From: Candidatus Liberibacter americanus str. Sao Paulo
Lineage (GTDB): Bacteria > Pseudomonadota > Alphaproteobacteria > Rhizobiales > Rhizobiaceae
DNA: 64,000 nt
Direction of reading: 5' to 3'
NCBI RefSeq assembly: GCF_000496595.1
Contig: NC_022793.1
Span: 372,001 to 436,000 of the forward strand
Position numbers and translations under genes: made by a program. Positions 10,882 through 20,213 of this stretch are shown in pieces. The notes under the pieces were generated by a model. The model was not told where the DNA came from. It worked only from the letters and a program-made list of their open reading frames with translations, and made no database searches. Each line of letters begins with the position of its first letter. The first letter of the stretch is position 1.

Positions 10882-11958
10882 ATGCCTATATCTTCTTTTG
10901 ATGAAAGATTTATGTTAGCTGCATTGCGACTTTCTCGTTGGGGAATTGGTTTAACATCTACTAATCCTTCTGTCGCTTGTTTGATTGTTAATAATGGTAT
11001 TATTGTTGGTAGAGGTGTCACCGCTTGTGGAGGACGCCCTCATGCTGAGACTAAGGCAATTGAAGAAGCGGGCGATAGATCTATGGGTGCTACTGCTTAT
11101 GTTACTCTAGAGCCTTGTGCACATTATGGTAAATCCCCTCCTTGTGCAAAATCTATTATTAAATCTGGAATTATACGTGTTGTTTTTTGTGTCAGTGATC
11201 CTGATATTCGAGTTTCTGGACGTGGATTGTCTCTTTTATTACAACACGGAATAATTGTTGATAAGATTTTAGAAAAGGAAGGTGAAAAATCTCTTGTAAC
11301 GTATCTAACTCGTCAAGTTAAGAAGCGTTCACATGTAACTCTTAAGCTTGCTTTATCACAAGATAATATGATGGGAGTTATTGGACAGGGCAATGTTGCT
11401 ATTACAGGTTCTGTTTCAATAGCTCAGTCGCATTTGCTGAGAGCGCAGTCAGATGCTATTCTTGTTGGTATAGGAACTGTATTATCTGATAATCCGGAGT
11501 TAACCTGTAGGTTAAATGGACTAAATGATCGTTCTCCTACTCGTATTATTCTTGATCCACATCTTAAATTATCAATGGATTCTAAGATTGTTTGTACATC
11601 TTATTTTGCGCCTGTAATTGTTGTAGCGGATACAGATACTTCTCCTGCTGCTAACTCTTTAAAAAAAAGGAATGTAACTATTATTCGTTGTAATTGTTAT
11701 GATATAGAACAATTATTATCTATATTAGCTGTTCTAAATATCACTTCTTTGTTAGTGGAAGGAGGGATGGCAGTTGCCTACTCTTTTATAAAATCTAAAC
11801 TTGTTGATTCTATTATTATTTATCAATCAAATATAATTATAGGCAATAAAGGGCTTCCTTCTCCTATTGAATTTAGTGAAATTGAAGATAGTTATTTTTG
11901 TAATCGTCTTAACTATTTTGGTAATGATGTTTGTTTTGAATATTTAAGGAAAGATTAA
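10882..11958 (+). CDS. ribD: Bifunctional riboflavin deaminase/reductase
   Basis: Performs the deamination and side-chain reduction steps of riboflavin synthesis. The N-terminal deaminase domain carries the zinc ligands in RPHAETKA and EPCAHYGKSPPCAKS. The C-terminal reductase domain starts near residue 145 (VTLKLALSQDNMMG) and includes ILVGIGTVLSDNPELTCR and LLVEGG. The length of 358 residues is normal. It abuts ribE with no gap, so the two are co-transcribed. Confidence 0.95.
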   Translation: MPISSFDERFMLAALRLSRWGIGLTSTNPSVACLIVNNGIIVGRGVTACGGRPHAETKAIEEAGDRSMGATAYVTLEPCAHYGKSPPCAKSIIKSGIIRVVFCVSDPDIRVSGRGLSLLLQHGIIVDKILEKEGEKSLVTYLTRQVKKRSHVTLKLALSQDNMMGVIGQGNVAITGSVSIAQSHLLRAQSDAILVGIGTVLSDNPELTCRLNGLNDRSPTRIILDPHLKLSMDSKIVCTSYFAPVIVVADTDTSPAANSLKKRNVTIIRCNCYDIEQLLSILAVLNITSLLVEGGMAVAYSFIKSKLVDSIIIYQSNIIIGNKGLPSPIEFSEIEDSYFCNRLNYFGNDVCFEYLRKD

Positions 11959-12570
11959 GTGTTTACAGGAATCGTTACCGATATAGGAAAGATTATAGCA
12001 GTTAATCCTGTAAAAAAAGGAATTAGATTGCGTATTATGACTTCTTACGACATATCTACTATAGAAATTGGCTGTTCTATAGCGCATTCAGGAATTTGTC
12101 TTACTGTTGTTGAGTTATCAGATAAATTTTCTGATTGCAATTGGTATGAGGTTGAGCTTTGGTCAGAAAGCATTAGTTTAACGAATGCTAGTTCATGGGA
12201 TGTAGGCACTTTAGTTAATTTAGAACGTTCTATGAAATTAGATGATGAATTAGGAGGACATTTCGTTTCTGGCCATATTGATGGTATGGTAGAAATTCTT
12301 TTTCTAGATTTTATAGGTGATTCTATGTATTGTCGTCTGAGCCTTCCGCATAATCTAGCGAGATTTGTGGCTGTTAAGGGATCTGTCTGTCTTAATGGAG
12401 TGTCTCTAACTGTTAATTCTTTAGATGAAATATCTTTTGATGTGTTGTTAATTCGACATACTATTGAAAATACAGATTGGTTCTTGCATAAAATTGGAGA
12501 TTTTATAAATATAGAGGTGGATTATATTATGCGTTATGTTTCTCGATTGCTTGAATTTAGATCTATTTAA
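11959..12570 (+). CDS. ribE: Riboflavin synthase alpha chain
   Basis: Dismutates two lumazine molecules to give riboflavin. The 203 residues contain the two tandem lumazine-binding repeats: FTGIVTDIGKI with SIAHSGICLTVVEL, and GGHFVSGHIDGMVEI with VKGSVCLNGVSLTVNSL. The start is a GTG immediately after the ribD stop, with AGGAAAG as the ribosome binding site inside the end of ribD. Translational coupling is likely. Confidence 0.95.
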   Translation: MFTGIVTDIGKIIAVNPVKKGIRLRIMTSYDISTIEIGCSIAHSGICLTVVELSDKFSDCNWYEVELWSESISLTNASSWDVGTLVNLERSMKLDDELGGHFVSGHIDGMVEILFLDFIGDSMYCRLSLPHNLARFVAVKGSVCLNGVSLTVNSLDEISFDVLLIRHTIENTDWFLHKIGDFINIEVDYIMRYVSRLLEFRSI

Positions 12571-12657
12571 ATTTAAAAATTAAATTTATGTAAATTATTA
12601 GATATTTTGTGAATTTTATTTGTTGTTTCCTGTTTTATATTATAGCGGAGTGTAAAT

Positions 12658-13113
12658 ATGAGGGGTATTGTTCCGCATATATTGGTTATAGAGGCTAGAT
12701 TCTATGAGCATCTTTCATGTATGCTTCTTAAAGGATGTACTTCTGTTTTGAATTCTAGAGGTATATCTTGGAATTCAGTTATTACGCCGGGTGTTCTAGA
12801 GATACCGGCTGCTGTTAGTATGGCAATAGAAGCATTTAAAAATAAAGATAATAATATATATAATGGTATTGTTGTACTTGGTGTTGTGATGAGGGGAGAA
12901 ACTTCTCATTGTGATATTATCGCACAAGAGGCAACTCGTGGTCTTATGGATATTGCAATTAAGCATTCTTTTCCAATTGGTAATGGCATTGTTGTTGTAG
13001 ATAATGAAAAACAAGCTTTGGATCGTGCTAGTGCTTATAAATTAGATAGGGGTGGATTTGCAGCTAATTCTGTTTTAAAGATGATTGAATTGAAAGCGAG
13101 TTTATCTAAATAG
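12658..13113 (+). CDS. ribH: 6,7-dimethyl-8-ribityllumazine synthase
   Basis: Makes the lumazine substrate of riboflavin synthase. The 151-residue protein has EARFYEHLSCMLLKG, the GVLEIPAAVSMAIEA loop and VLGVVMRGETSHCDIIAQEATRG, with the active-site histidine in the last. It lies 87 bp after ribE and 4 bp before nusB, continuing the riboflavin operon. Confidence 0.94.
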   Translation: MRGIVPHILVIEARFYEHLSCMLLKGCTSVLNSRGISWNSVITPGVLEIPAAVSMAIEAFKNKDNNIYNGIVVLGVVMRGETSHCDIIAQEATRGLMDIAIKHSFPIGNGIVVVDNEKQALDRASAYKLDRGGFAANSVLKMIELKASLSK

Positions 13114-13117
13114 TATT

Positions 13118-13627
13118 ATGGATATACAGAACGATAAATTACCTTATACTTTTGCGCATAAAAGGCGAATAGCTCGTCTTTCTGCTGTGCAGGCTTTATA
13201 CAAAATAGATATAGTTGGATGTAGTGCTGAATGTGTTATTAATGAGTATGAAATGCATCGTTTTAGCACTGATACAGATGATGCTGAAGATATTTATGAT
13301 CAAGTTGATTTAGATTGGTTTAGGTTGATTGTTTGCGGTGTTAAGGATAATATTACACATATCGATAATTTGATATCTTCCTGTCTTACAGAAGGATGGA
13401 GTTTGTCCAGATTGGATTTAATTGTATGTTCTATCTTAAGGTCAGGTTTATTCGAATTAATTAGCTGTAGTTCTGTTCCAGTAGAAGTTGTTATTTCTGA
13501 ATATATTAGTATATCATCTGCTTTTTTCTATAAGAATGAGACAAATTTTATCAATGCTGTTTTGGATAGTCTTTCCCGTATGCCAGAGGTAAATAGAAGA
13601 GGGAAGGAATTAAATAAAAATAGTTAG
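13118..13627 (+). CDS. nusB: Transcription antitermination factor NusB
   Basis: RNA-binding antitermination factor that acts with NusE (S10) on rRNA operons. The 169 residues begin with the typical RRIARLSAVQALYKID motif and contain RLDLIVCSILRSGLFEL and VVISEYISISSAFF. The ribH-nusB linkage is common in bacteria. In Rhizobiales thiL often follows; here the next gene is queF on the other strand. Confidence 0.92.
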   Translation: MDIQNDKLPYTFAHKRRIARLSAVQALYKIDIVGCSAECVINEYEMHRFSTDTDDAEDIYDQVDLDWFRLIVCGVKDNITHIDNLISSCLTEGWSLSRLDLIVCSILRSGLFELISCSSVPVEVVISEYISISSAFFYKNETNFINAVLDSLSRMPEVNRRGKELNKNS

Positions 13628-13654
13628 TTTATGTTAACTTTTTGGATTAATCCG

Positions 13655-13683
13655 AAAACAGAAAATTTAAAAAACTGTTTTTA
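13655..13683 (+). terminator. Weak terminator-like hairpin between nusB and queF
   Basis: AAAACAG and CTGTTTT form 7-bp arms around an A/T loop, with T residues following on the plus strand. It lies between convergent genes and could serve nusB. The stem is weak. Confidence 0.4.
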
Positions 13684-13684
13684 G

Positions 13685-14149
13685 TTATCCTCTTCCACGG
13701 TAATTGGGTACATCTTGCGTTGGTAAGAATATTCCTTCAGGAGGATGGCCTGTTTGCCAAAATACATCAATTGGTATTCCTCCGCGAGGATACCAATATG
13801 TTCCGATGCGCATCCATTTTGGTTCAAGTAGTTTTATCAATCTATTAGCAATGTATATTGAACAGTCCTCATGGAATGAATGATGATTGCGAAAAGATGC
13901 CATAAATATTTTGAGAGATTTTGATTCTACCAGCCAATCTTTTGGTATATAATCTATTACGATATGTGCAAAATCTGGTTGAGAAGTAATTGGGCATAGT
14001 GAAGTAAATTCTGGCACCGTAAATCTGACCACATAGTTTAATTCTTTGTTTCTAGATGGAATTTTTTCTAATAGTGCGTCATCAGGATTATTAGGGATCT
14101 TTGCATTATTCCCAAGTATAGATAGTTCATCTAATTGTTTTTTAGGCAT
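13685..14149 (-). CDS. queF: NADPH-dependent 7-cyano-7-deazaguanine reductase
   Basis: Reduces preQ0 to preQ1 in the synthesis of the tRNA base queuosine. The 154-residue unimodular form shows [21 protein letters not shown], with the catalytic cysteine, and [21 protein letters not shown], the QueF motif. It is 16 bp downstream of the cation transporter gene and is the last gene of a three-gene minus-strand group. Confidence 0.95.
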   Translation of the reverse strand: MPKKQLDELSILGNNAKIPNNPDDALLEKIPSRNKELNYVVRFTVPEFTSLCPITSQPDFAHIVIDYIPKDWLVESKSLKIFMASFRNHHSFHEDCSIYIANRLIKLLEPKWMRIGTYWYPRGGIPIDVFWQTGHPPEGIFLPTQDVPNYRGRG

Positions 14150-14165
14150 TAATATGTATATATTC

Positions 14166-15065
14166 CTATAATTTTATGTTAATTCCATGAGAAAATTCAT
14201 TTTCAGGTTCTACATGTATAGTTACTAAAGAGTGAGGCATAGCCTCTTCTATAGATTTTTCTATACTGTTGCAAATTCTATGTGCTTTTAAAACTGTCAT
14301 ATTTGAATCTACTACTAAATGGAAATTAATAAAAAAGGTAGATCCAGATTGTCTCACTTTTAAGTCATGTATTTCTCTTGATCCATACGCATTCAATGAA
14401 ATAATTTTCTTGATTTTTTCTAGATGTTCAGATTTAACTGCAGCATCCATAAGACCTTTTATTGCAGATGATATAACTTTTGCGCCTTGATAGAAAATAT
14501 TTAGTGACATTACTGTTGCTATGATTACATCTATTGAATTGTAATTTGTTATTACTGATATTATTAATCCAGATAAAATCCCTAAGGACATCATTACATC
14601 TGATAAAATGTGTCTTCCATTTGCTTCAAGTGCGGCAGAATGATTTGTTTCACCATACTTTATCATAAATCTTCCCCAAAATAGATTTATTATATTTGCT
14701 AAAACACTAATAGAAAAACCTATTATTGAGATATTGTTATGTATTTTTACAGGTATTTGCCATGATTCATATAAAACTAAAAATGATATATTTACCATTA
14801 AGATTCCTTCTACAACTGCAGCTATGTATTCTGCTTTTTGATGTCCAAAAGGATGGTTTTTATCTGCAGGAAGTGATGCATATAGTATTGTGAAATATGA
14901 AATAATTGCTATTACAATGTTGATTATTGATTCTAATCCGTCGGATAATAGTGAAATAAAGCCAGTTAGATACCATGCTGAAATTTTAAATAAGGTTATT
15001 ATAATTGATATGGGAATCGCCCATAGTGCTATTCGTAACATAGCTCGATTATTATTTAATTTCAT
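14166..15065 (-). CDS. Cation diffusion facilitator family transporter
   Basis: Predicted inner-membrane divalent-metal/proton antiporter of the CDF family, 299 residues. Membrane segments span about residues 8-200 (for example [18 protein letters not shown] and [10 protein letters not shown]), with LLSDGLESI in TM2, the [10 protein letters not shown] loop and the HxxxD metal site in [10 protein letters not shown] of TM5. The C-terminal cytoplasmic domain has [16 protein letters not shown] and ends in VTIHVEPE. The metal cannot be read from sequence. It sits between the trpG-like gene (19 bp) and queF (16 bp). Confidence 0.87.
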   Translation of the reverse strand: MKLNNNRAMLRIALWAIPISIIITLFKISAWYLTGFISLLSDGLESIINIVIAIISYFTILYASLPADKNHPFGHQKAEYIAAVVEGILMVNISFLVLYESWQIPVKIHNNISIIGFSISVLANIINLFWGRFMIKYGETNHSAALEANGRHILSDVMMSLGILSGLIISVITNYNSIDVIIATVMSLNIFYQGAKVISSAIKGLMDAAVKSEHLEKIKKIISLNAYGSREIHDLKVRQSGSTFFINFHLVVDSNMTVLKAHRICNSIEKSIEEAMPHSLVTIHVEPENEFSHGINIKL

Positions 15066-15084
15066 AAAAAAAGACCTGTTATTG

Positions 15085-15687
15085 TTATGTATTTTTCCTG
15101 CAGTTAATTGATAGATTTTTTATAACATTCTTGATTATCTTTATACCTGAATCATTGCTAGAAGTCATTATTGATTCGGGGTGAAATTGAACAGCAGCTA
15201 TAGGTTCTGTTATATGTTCTATTCCCATGATAATTTCATCTTCGCTTTTAGATGTAACGATAAATTCTTTTGGCAATGTAAGAGGATCAACATATATAGA
15301 ATGATATCTGCCAACAGTTATTTTTGTTTCTAAATTTTCAAAAACTATATTTGGTTTTTTTATATGGATATATGAAGATTTCCCATGACACGGATTAGGA
15401 AGCTGAAGTAATTTTGCGCCATACGCTTCAGCTATTGCTTGCATTCCTAGGCAAACTCCAAATATAGGTAAATTGCGTTCACGTAAAGCTTGTATGGTTT
15501 GTTTGCAATTAAAGTCTTTGGGTAGACCTGGGCCAGGCGACAGTACCACCAAATCAGGATAAAACTTATCAAGTACTTTTAAAGCATCGGCATTTCCTTT
15601 TATAACAACCTTTGTTCCTAGTCTTATAAAATAATCAGCAAGTATGTGAACAAAACTATCTTCGTGATCTATAATTAATATTTTCAA
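15085..15687 (-). CDS. Orphan TrpG-like glutamine amidotransferase domain, probable remnant of a TrpEG fusion
   Basis: A 200-residue class I glutamine amidotransferase with SPGPGLPKDF, the nucleophile in GVCLGMQAIAEAYG and QFHPESIM. The sequence (SPGPG-PKDF, VGRYHSIY, GIEH-EPIAAVQFHPES) resembles the C-terminal half of the fused TrpE(G) of Rhizobiales. No TrpE domain precedes it. The first possible start is a TTG at 15687, with no Shine-Dalgarno and in-frame stops just upstream; the next in-frame ATG lies inside the domain. It may be a decaying remnant, or a PabA-like subunit serving a distant synthase. It heads a minus-strand group with the CDF transporter and queF. Confidence 0.75.
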   Translation of the reverse strand: MKILIIDHEDSFVHILADYFIRLGTKVVIKGNADALKVLDKFYPDLVVLSPGPGLPKDFNCKQTIQALRERNLPIFGVCLGMQAIAEAYGAKLLQLPNPCHGKSSYIHIKKPNIVFENLETKITVGRYHSIYVDPLTLPKEFIVTSKSEDEIIMGIEHITEPIAAVQFHPESIMTSSNDSGIKIIKNVIKNLSINCRKNT

Positions 15688-16310
15688 TTTTTATAATTTA
15701 TTTTATTATTCAAAACAACTTTTTTTGACATATTAATTGCTTCTATTTACCTTATTGAATAAGTTTTGTTTAATATATTTTTGTTGCATTGAAAGTAGTT
15801 ATCAAAAGTAGTATTTATTTTATTCTTAATATTTAATCTATTATCACGAACTTACTATATTGCAATAGAGTGATTATCAATAGTAAAAATTTAATTAATT
15901 AAATTTCTATAGTGTATTTTTATAAATAGCAATTCAATTATTTATTGCATAATGTTTTATTTATAGTCTTCGGTATCATAGATATTATATAAATTTCGAT
16001 ATTAATGAGTGTGTTATATTTTATTCTTACTTATGATTGTATTTTTACGCCTCAATTGATTTATAAATTAACTGCATTGTTATATAAATTAGAAACTATT
16101 GATTTTTTATTGTTAAGGTTTTTAAGTTATATTGTTTTAGTTAAAGTTAGTGAGTTGCTAAACTGTATTTATTAAATATAACTGTTATAGGTGTTTTATT
16201 ATTGGATATAATGATTCTATTCTAGTGCTATTAATTGGATATTAGGTGAAGTTTTTTATTATACGTATGAATATAATATAACATGTTAAATGTATGAATG
16301 GGATTATTAT
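15688..16310. other. Long AT-rich divergent spacer
   Basis: About 620 bp between the TrpG-like gene and choX. On the minus strand the frame entering the TrpG domain is closed by stops within 40 bp, and I recognise no TrpE sequence. The promoter of choXWV should lie at the right side, but no clear element stands out. Confidence 0.55.
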
Positions 16311-17249
16311 ATGATATATAGAATTATTTATTCTATTTGTTTTTACTTTATATTACACTCGGTGATTTGCTATGCAAAAGAGCCTGAATATTGTCATACT
16401 GTTCGTTTTTCTGATACTGGTTGGACAGATATATCTGCAACTACTGCTGTGACTTCTGTTATTTTAGAAGAAATATTGGGCTACAAAACTGATGTTAAAT
16501 TACTTTCAATTCCTGTTACTTTTAGATCTTTAAAGAATAAAGATATAGATGTTTTTATGGGATATTGGTCTCCTTCAATGGAGAAAAGCTTTTCTTCATA
16601 TATAAAAGATGGATCAGTACAATTAGTTACAAAAAATCTTCAAGGCGCAAAATATATGCTTGCTGTAAATGATGTTGGATACGAACTTGGAATAAGGAGT
16701 TATCAGGATATTGAAAAATATAAAGATAAGCTTGGATATAAGATTTATGGTATTGATCCTGGCAATAGTGGAAATCAGCGTATTTTAGACATGATTAATA
16801 ATGATAAATTTTCGCTTAAAAATTTTAAACTGGTAGAAGCTTCTGAACAGGCAACTTTTTCTCAGGTTAGACGTAGTCAGAAAATAGGTGTGCCAATAGT
16901 TTTTTTATGTTGGGAACCGAATCCTATAAATCTTGATCTTAATATACATTATCTATCAGGAGGAGATGATATTCCTGGTTTCGGAGAGGCTGTTGTTTAT
17001 ACTGTGGCTAGCACATATTACTTGGATAAATGTTATAATGTTGCTACACTGCTTAAAAACATTAAATTTACCGTTGCAATTGAAAATGAAATGATGCAAA
17101 GAATTTTAAAAAATAAGAAAGATCCTAAATCTGTAGGAAGGGAATTAATACGTTCTAATATAAATCTTTTAAATGATTGGCTTGTAGGTGTAAAAGATTT
17201 TAATGGTCATGATCCTACTCATAAATTTGAACAATTTATAAGAAACTAA
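16311..17249 (+). CDS. choX: Choline/glycine-betaine type ABC transporter substrate-binding protein
   Basis: Periplasmic binding protein of an OpuAC/ProX family importer, 312 residues. A signal peptide ends near ICYA-KEPEY. VRFSDTGWTDISATTA, MGYWSPSM and FLCWEPNP place tryptophans and an aspartate where rhizobial ChoX forms its aromatic cage for the trimethylammonium group; choline is therefore the likeliest ligand, by inference. The ATG at 16311 is preferred over 16290 because it begins the hydrophobic signal. It is followed by permease and ATPase genes. Confidence 0.85.
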   Translation: MIYRIIYSICFYFILHSVICYAKEPEYCHTVRFSDTGWTDISATTAVTSVILEEILGYKTDVKLLSIPVTFRSLKNKDIDVFMGYWSPSMEKSFSSYIKDGSVQLVTKNLQGAKYMLAVNDVGYELGIRSYQDIEKYKDKLGYKIYGIDPGNSGNQRILDMINNDKFSLKNFKLVEASEQATFSQVRRSQKIGVPIVFLCWEPNPINLDLNIHYLSGGDDIPGFGEAVVYTVASTYYLDKCYNVATLLKNIKFTVAIENEMMQRILKNKKDPKSVGRELIRSNINLLNDWLVGVKDFNGHDPTHKFEQFIRN

Positions 17250-17310
17250 TCATTTGGTTTTGTGTAAATAGTATATAGATAACTTAATTGAATGAATATA
17301 GGATTATAAA

Positions 17311-18156
17311 TTGAATTGGATTAATCAGTTACGTATCCCTATGGGAGATTATTTAGAATCATTTTTTTTATATCTTACTACAAAATTGGGAGGTTTTTTT
17401 AGTCTTATATCGATTGTTTCGAGTAAAGTAATAAACGGTGTTTTGCTTGCTTTTCAGTATCCTCCTCCGGTAGTAGTTGTTGCCATAATATCTGTGTTGG
17501 CATTTTTTATTAGGCGTTCTATAATTATTTCGATAGTTACTTGTCTAGGATTATTATTGATTATTAATCAAGGCTATTGGGAAGAGACTATAGAAACTTT
17601 GGCTTTGGTTTTGGTTTCTACTTTAATTTCTATGGCGATAGGATTTCCCATTGGAGTATTTTCTGCTAGGCATAAAAGATTTTATTCTTTTATAAGGATA
17701 ATTCTTGATACTATGCAAACTATTCCGACGTTTGTTTATCTTATTCCAGCTTTAGTTTTTTTTGGTCTTGGTACTGTTCCAGGAATGATAGCTACAGTTG
17801 TTTTTTCAATCCCGACGTCTGTCAGATTTACTAGGCTTGGTATTATTTCAACTCCTACAATATTAAAAGAAGCAGCGAAAGCATTTGGAGCTACTTCTTT
17901 TCAGATTTTTTGTAAAGTAGAACTACCATTTGCAATTCCACAGATTATGGCAGGTTTAACACAAACAATCATGTTATCTCTATCAATGGTTGTAGTTACT
18001 GCGCTTGTTGGCTCTAATGGCTTAGGAGTTCCTGTATTGCGTTCACTTAATAATGTAGATATAGGTAAAGGTTTTGAATCAGGTATTTGTATTGTTGTAT
18101 TAGCAGTTATATTAGACCGTTTGTTTAGTATTTCAGATCCAAGAGATATTATATGA
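17311..18156 (+). CDS. choW: Choline/glycine-betaine ABC transporter permease
   Basis: Inner-membrane permease of the importer, 281 residues with several hydrophobic segments (VVVVAIISVLAFFI, LALVLVSTLISMAIGF, VYLIPALVFFGLG). The ATPase-contacting loop is EAAKAFGATSFQIFCKVELP. The start is a TTG at 17311 after an AGGA signal at 17300; no better ATG is present. It overlaps choV by 4 bp. Confidence 0.87.
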   Translation: MNWINQLRIPMGDYLESFFLYLTTKLGGFFSLISIVSSKVINGVLLAFQYPPPVVVVAIISVLAFFIRRSIIISIVTCLGLLLIINQGYWEETIETLALVLVSTLISMAIGFPIGVFSARHKRFYSFIRIILDTMQTIPTFVYLIPALVFFGLGTVPGMIATVVFSIPTSVRFTRLGIISTPTILKEAAKAFGATSFQIFCKVELPFAIPQIMAGLTQTIMLSLSMVVVTALVGSNGLGVPVLRSLNNVDIGKGFESGICIVVLAVILDRLFSISDPRDII

Positions 18157-19199
18157 GTGATTATGCGGTAAAGTTTCGTGATGTTGATATCGTTTTTGGT
18201 GGATCTTCAAATAAATTACGGAATAAATCTGGATTTTATGCTAAGGGAAACAATAATTTTGTTTCAAATGATGTAGTATCAGCTGTTATTAATGCTAATC
18301 TTGAAGTAAAAAAAGGTGAAATTATTGTATTAATGGGCCTTTCAGGCGCAGGTAAATCTACCTTATTGCGCTGTATAAATGGTTTAGCGCCTTTATTAAG
18401 GGGTGAGGTATTAGTTAATACAGAACAAGGAATTGTTAATCCATATACAGCAGATTCTAATACTCTTCGTAAATTACGTATGTATACCGTTTCTATGGTT
18501 TTTCAGCAATTTGCTTTACTTCCGTGGAGGACTGTAGCTAGGAATGTTGAGTTAGGATTGGAATTTCTAAATATATCTGTTGATGATAGAAAGGCTAGGG
18601 TTGCTGAGCAGCTTGAACTAGTGAATTTGACAAAATGGGCTGATTGTAAGATCAATATGTTATCGGGTGGAATGAAACAAAGAGTGGGTTTTGCTCGAGC
18701 ATTTGCTACTGGTGCTCCTATTTTATTGATGGATGAACCTTTCTCTTCATTAGATCCGTTGATTAGGATGCGTCTTCAGGATGAATTGTTGGAATTGCAG
18801 CGTAAATTAAAGAAGACAATTGTTTTTGTAAGTCATGATATCGATGAAGCTTTTCGTTTAGGAAATCGTATAGTTATTATGCAAGGAGGGCGTATTGTTC
18901 AATGTGGGACACCAAAAGACATACTTTTACGTCCTTCTAGTGCTTATGTTTCTGAATTTGTGCAGAAACTTAATCCAATTTCTATACTTGTTGCAGGTGA
19001 TGTGATGCGTTGTTGTGCTCCTGATGAACTATCTAGTATAGTTAAAACAATTGCTAAGGATACTCCTATGATAGATATTATTGATATAGTTGCTGATCAT
19101 TCTAAAAATATTGGTGTCGTTGAGAATGGTGAAATTATTGGTGTTATTAATTCTATAGATATTATTAAAGGGCTTTCTTGTTGTAGAAAACATCTTTAA
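18153..19199 (+). CDS. choV: Choline/glycine-betaine ABC transporter ATP-binding protein
   Basis: Energises the choXW importer. Its 348 residues contain Walker A GLSGAGKST, the Q-loop VFQQFALLPW, the signature LSGGMKQRVGFARA, Walker B ILLMDEPFSSLDP and the switch histidine in FVSHDIDEA. A C-terminal region of about 70 residues (DTPMIDIIDIV...IGVINSIDIIKGL) resembles a single CBS half, a possible ionic-strength sensor as in OpuA-type ATPases. Its ATG overlaps the choW stop. Confidence 0.92.
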   Translation: MSDYAVKFRDVDIVFGGSSNKLRNKSGFYAKGNNNFVSNDVVSAVINANLEVKKGEIIVLMGLSGAGKSTLLRCINGLAPLLRGEVLVNTEQGIVNPYTADSNTLRKLRMYTVSMVFQQFALLPWRTVARNVELGLEFLNISVDDRKARVAEQLELVNLTKWADCKINMLSGGMKQRVGFARAFATGAPILLMDEPFSSLDPLIRMRLQDELLELQRKLKKTIVFVSHDIDEAFRLGNRIVIMQGGRIVQCGTPKDILLRPSSAYVSEFVQKLNPISILVAGDVMRCCAPDELSSIVKTIAKDTPMIDIIDIVADHSKNIGVVENGEIIGVINSIDIIKGLSCCRKHL

Positions 19200-19436
19200 T
19201 ATTCGTGCTCGAAGCGTTTAAATTATCATTTAAATATTGTTTATGTTGTATAAAATTTATTAGAAAATGATAAGAAGTATTGGCTACAATTTTACTTAAT
19301 AATTATATATTATCGCTTTAAATTTTTGGTTGTAGGTATTATGGAACTAAGTATTATTATATTTTTATTAATGATATAGCAAATATTATATATGAAATGT
19401 ATCACATATTATAAAAATATATTAATATATCTTTAT

Positions 19437-20213
19437 TTATTCAGAATTAAAGCATTCTACAAAACTATTTTTCTGTACAGAAAATAGTTTTCCTGTTGTG
19501 ATTTGTTTAAGATCGCATAAATATAATATCGATTTTGCAACTTCTTGTGGATGTTTAATGGTATTTGGATCTTCTGAAGGCATAGCCTGTGCTCTCATTG
19601 CAGTACGAGTTGGCCCAGGATCGACGTTTATGACCTTTAATGAAGTATTTGATGTTTCTTTCGCCCATGTACGTGATAATGCTTCTATTGCAGCTTTAGA
19701 AGTAGAATAACCTCCCCATAATGGACGGCATTTATGTGCCGCGCCAGATGAAAGTATTATAGCACGACTAGATTTAGATTTTTTAAGCAGTGGATCAAAA
19801 GTACGCATTAGATTCCAAGTAGTCATGATATTAACATTTAATATTTCTTCAAAAGATTTTTTTTTAATTCTCCAAATAGGGCTAATAGGGCCAAGAATAC
19901 CAGCATTAGCTATTAAAATATCTAGTTTTCCCCAGCGCTGTTCAATATATGTTTTTGTTAAGTCAATAGATTTTGTATCCCTTAAATCAAATGCAATTAG
20001 ATCTACAACTTTTTTTATTTTATTGATATCATTTTTTAGTTTATCTAGTTGTTTCACATCACGAGAACAGGCAATCACATGTGCTCCAGATTTTGCTAAT
20101 TCCAAAGCTGTATAATAACCAATACCACGCGATGCTCCTGTTATTAATGCTATACGCTTTGTCGAATTAATTACATTATTAGATATAGATAAATTATCTT
20201 TGCCATTGATCAT
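19437..20213 (-). CDS. Short-chain dehydrogenase/reductase
   Basis: A 258-residue Rossmann-fold oxidoreductase. It shows the cofactor loop ITGASRGIGYYTA, ILIANAGILGPI, the serine in AIILSSGAAH and the catalytic YSTSK. The family fits an NAD(P)H-dependent oxidoreductase; the substrate is unknown. Its ATG overlaps the purF stop by 4 bp, so it is translationally coupled to purF, a linkage seen in other Rhizobiales. Confidence 0.88.
   Translation of the reverse strand: MINGKDNLSISNNVINSTKRIALITGASRGIGYYTALELAKSGAHVIACSRDVKQLDKLKNDINKIKKVVDLIAFDLRDTKSIDLTKTYIEQRWGKLDILIANAGILGPISPIWRIKKKSFEEILNVNIMTTWNLMRTFDPLLKKSKSSRAIILSSGAAHKCRPLWGGYSTSKAAIEALSRTWAKETSNTSLKVINVDPGPTRTAMRAQAMPSEDPNTIKHPQEVAKSILYLCDLKQITTGKLFSVQKNSFVECFNSE

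Noticed and set aside
12796..13014. Minus-strand ORF inside ribH
   Set aside because: A shadow of ribH with no ribosome binding site or recognisable protein features. Similar shadows inside parC, glyA, pheS, pheT and topA were also left out.
16311..19199. Proline/betaine transporter ProXWV as a firm name
   Set aside because: The binding-protein motifs match rhizobial ChoX better than E. coli ProX. The exact substrate remains inferred.
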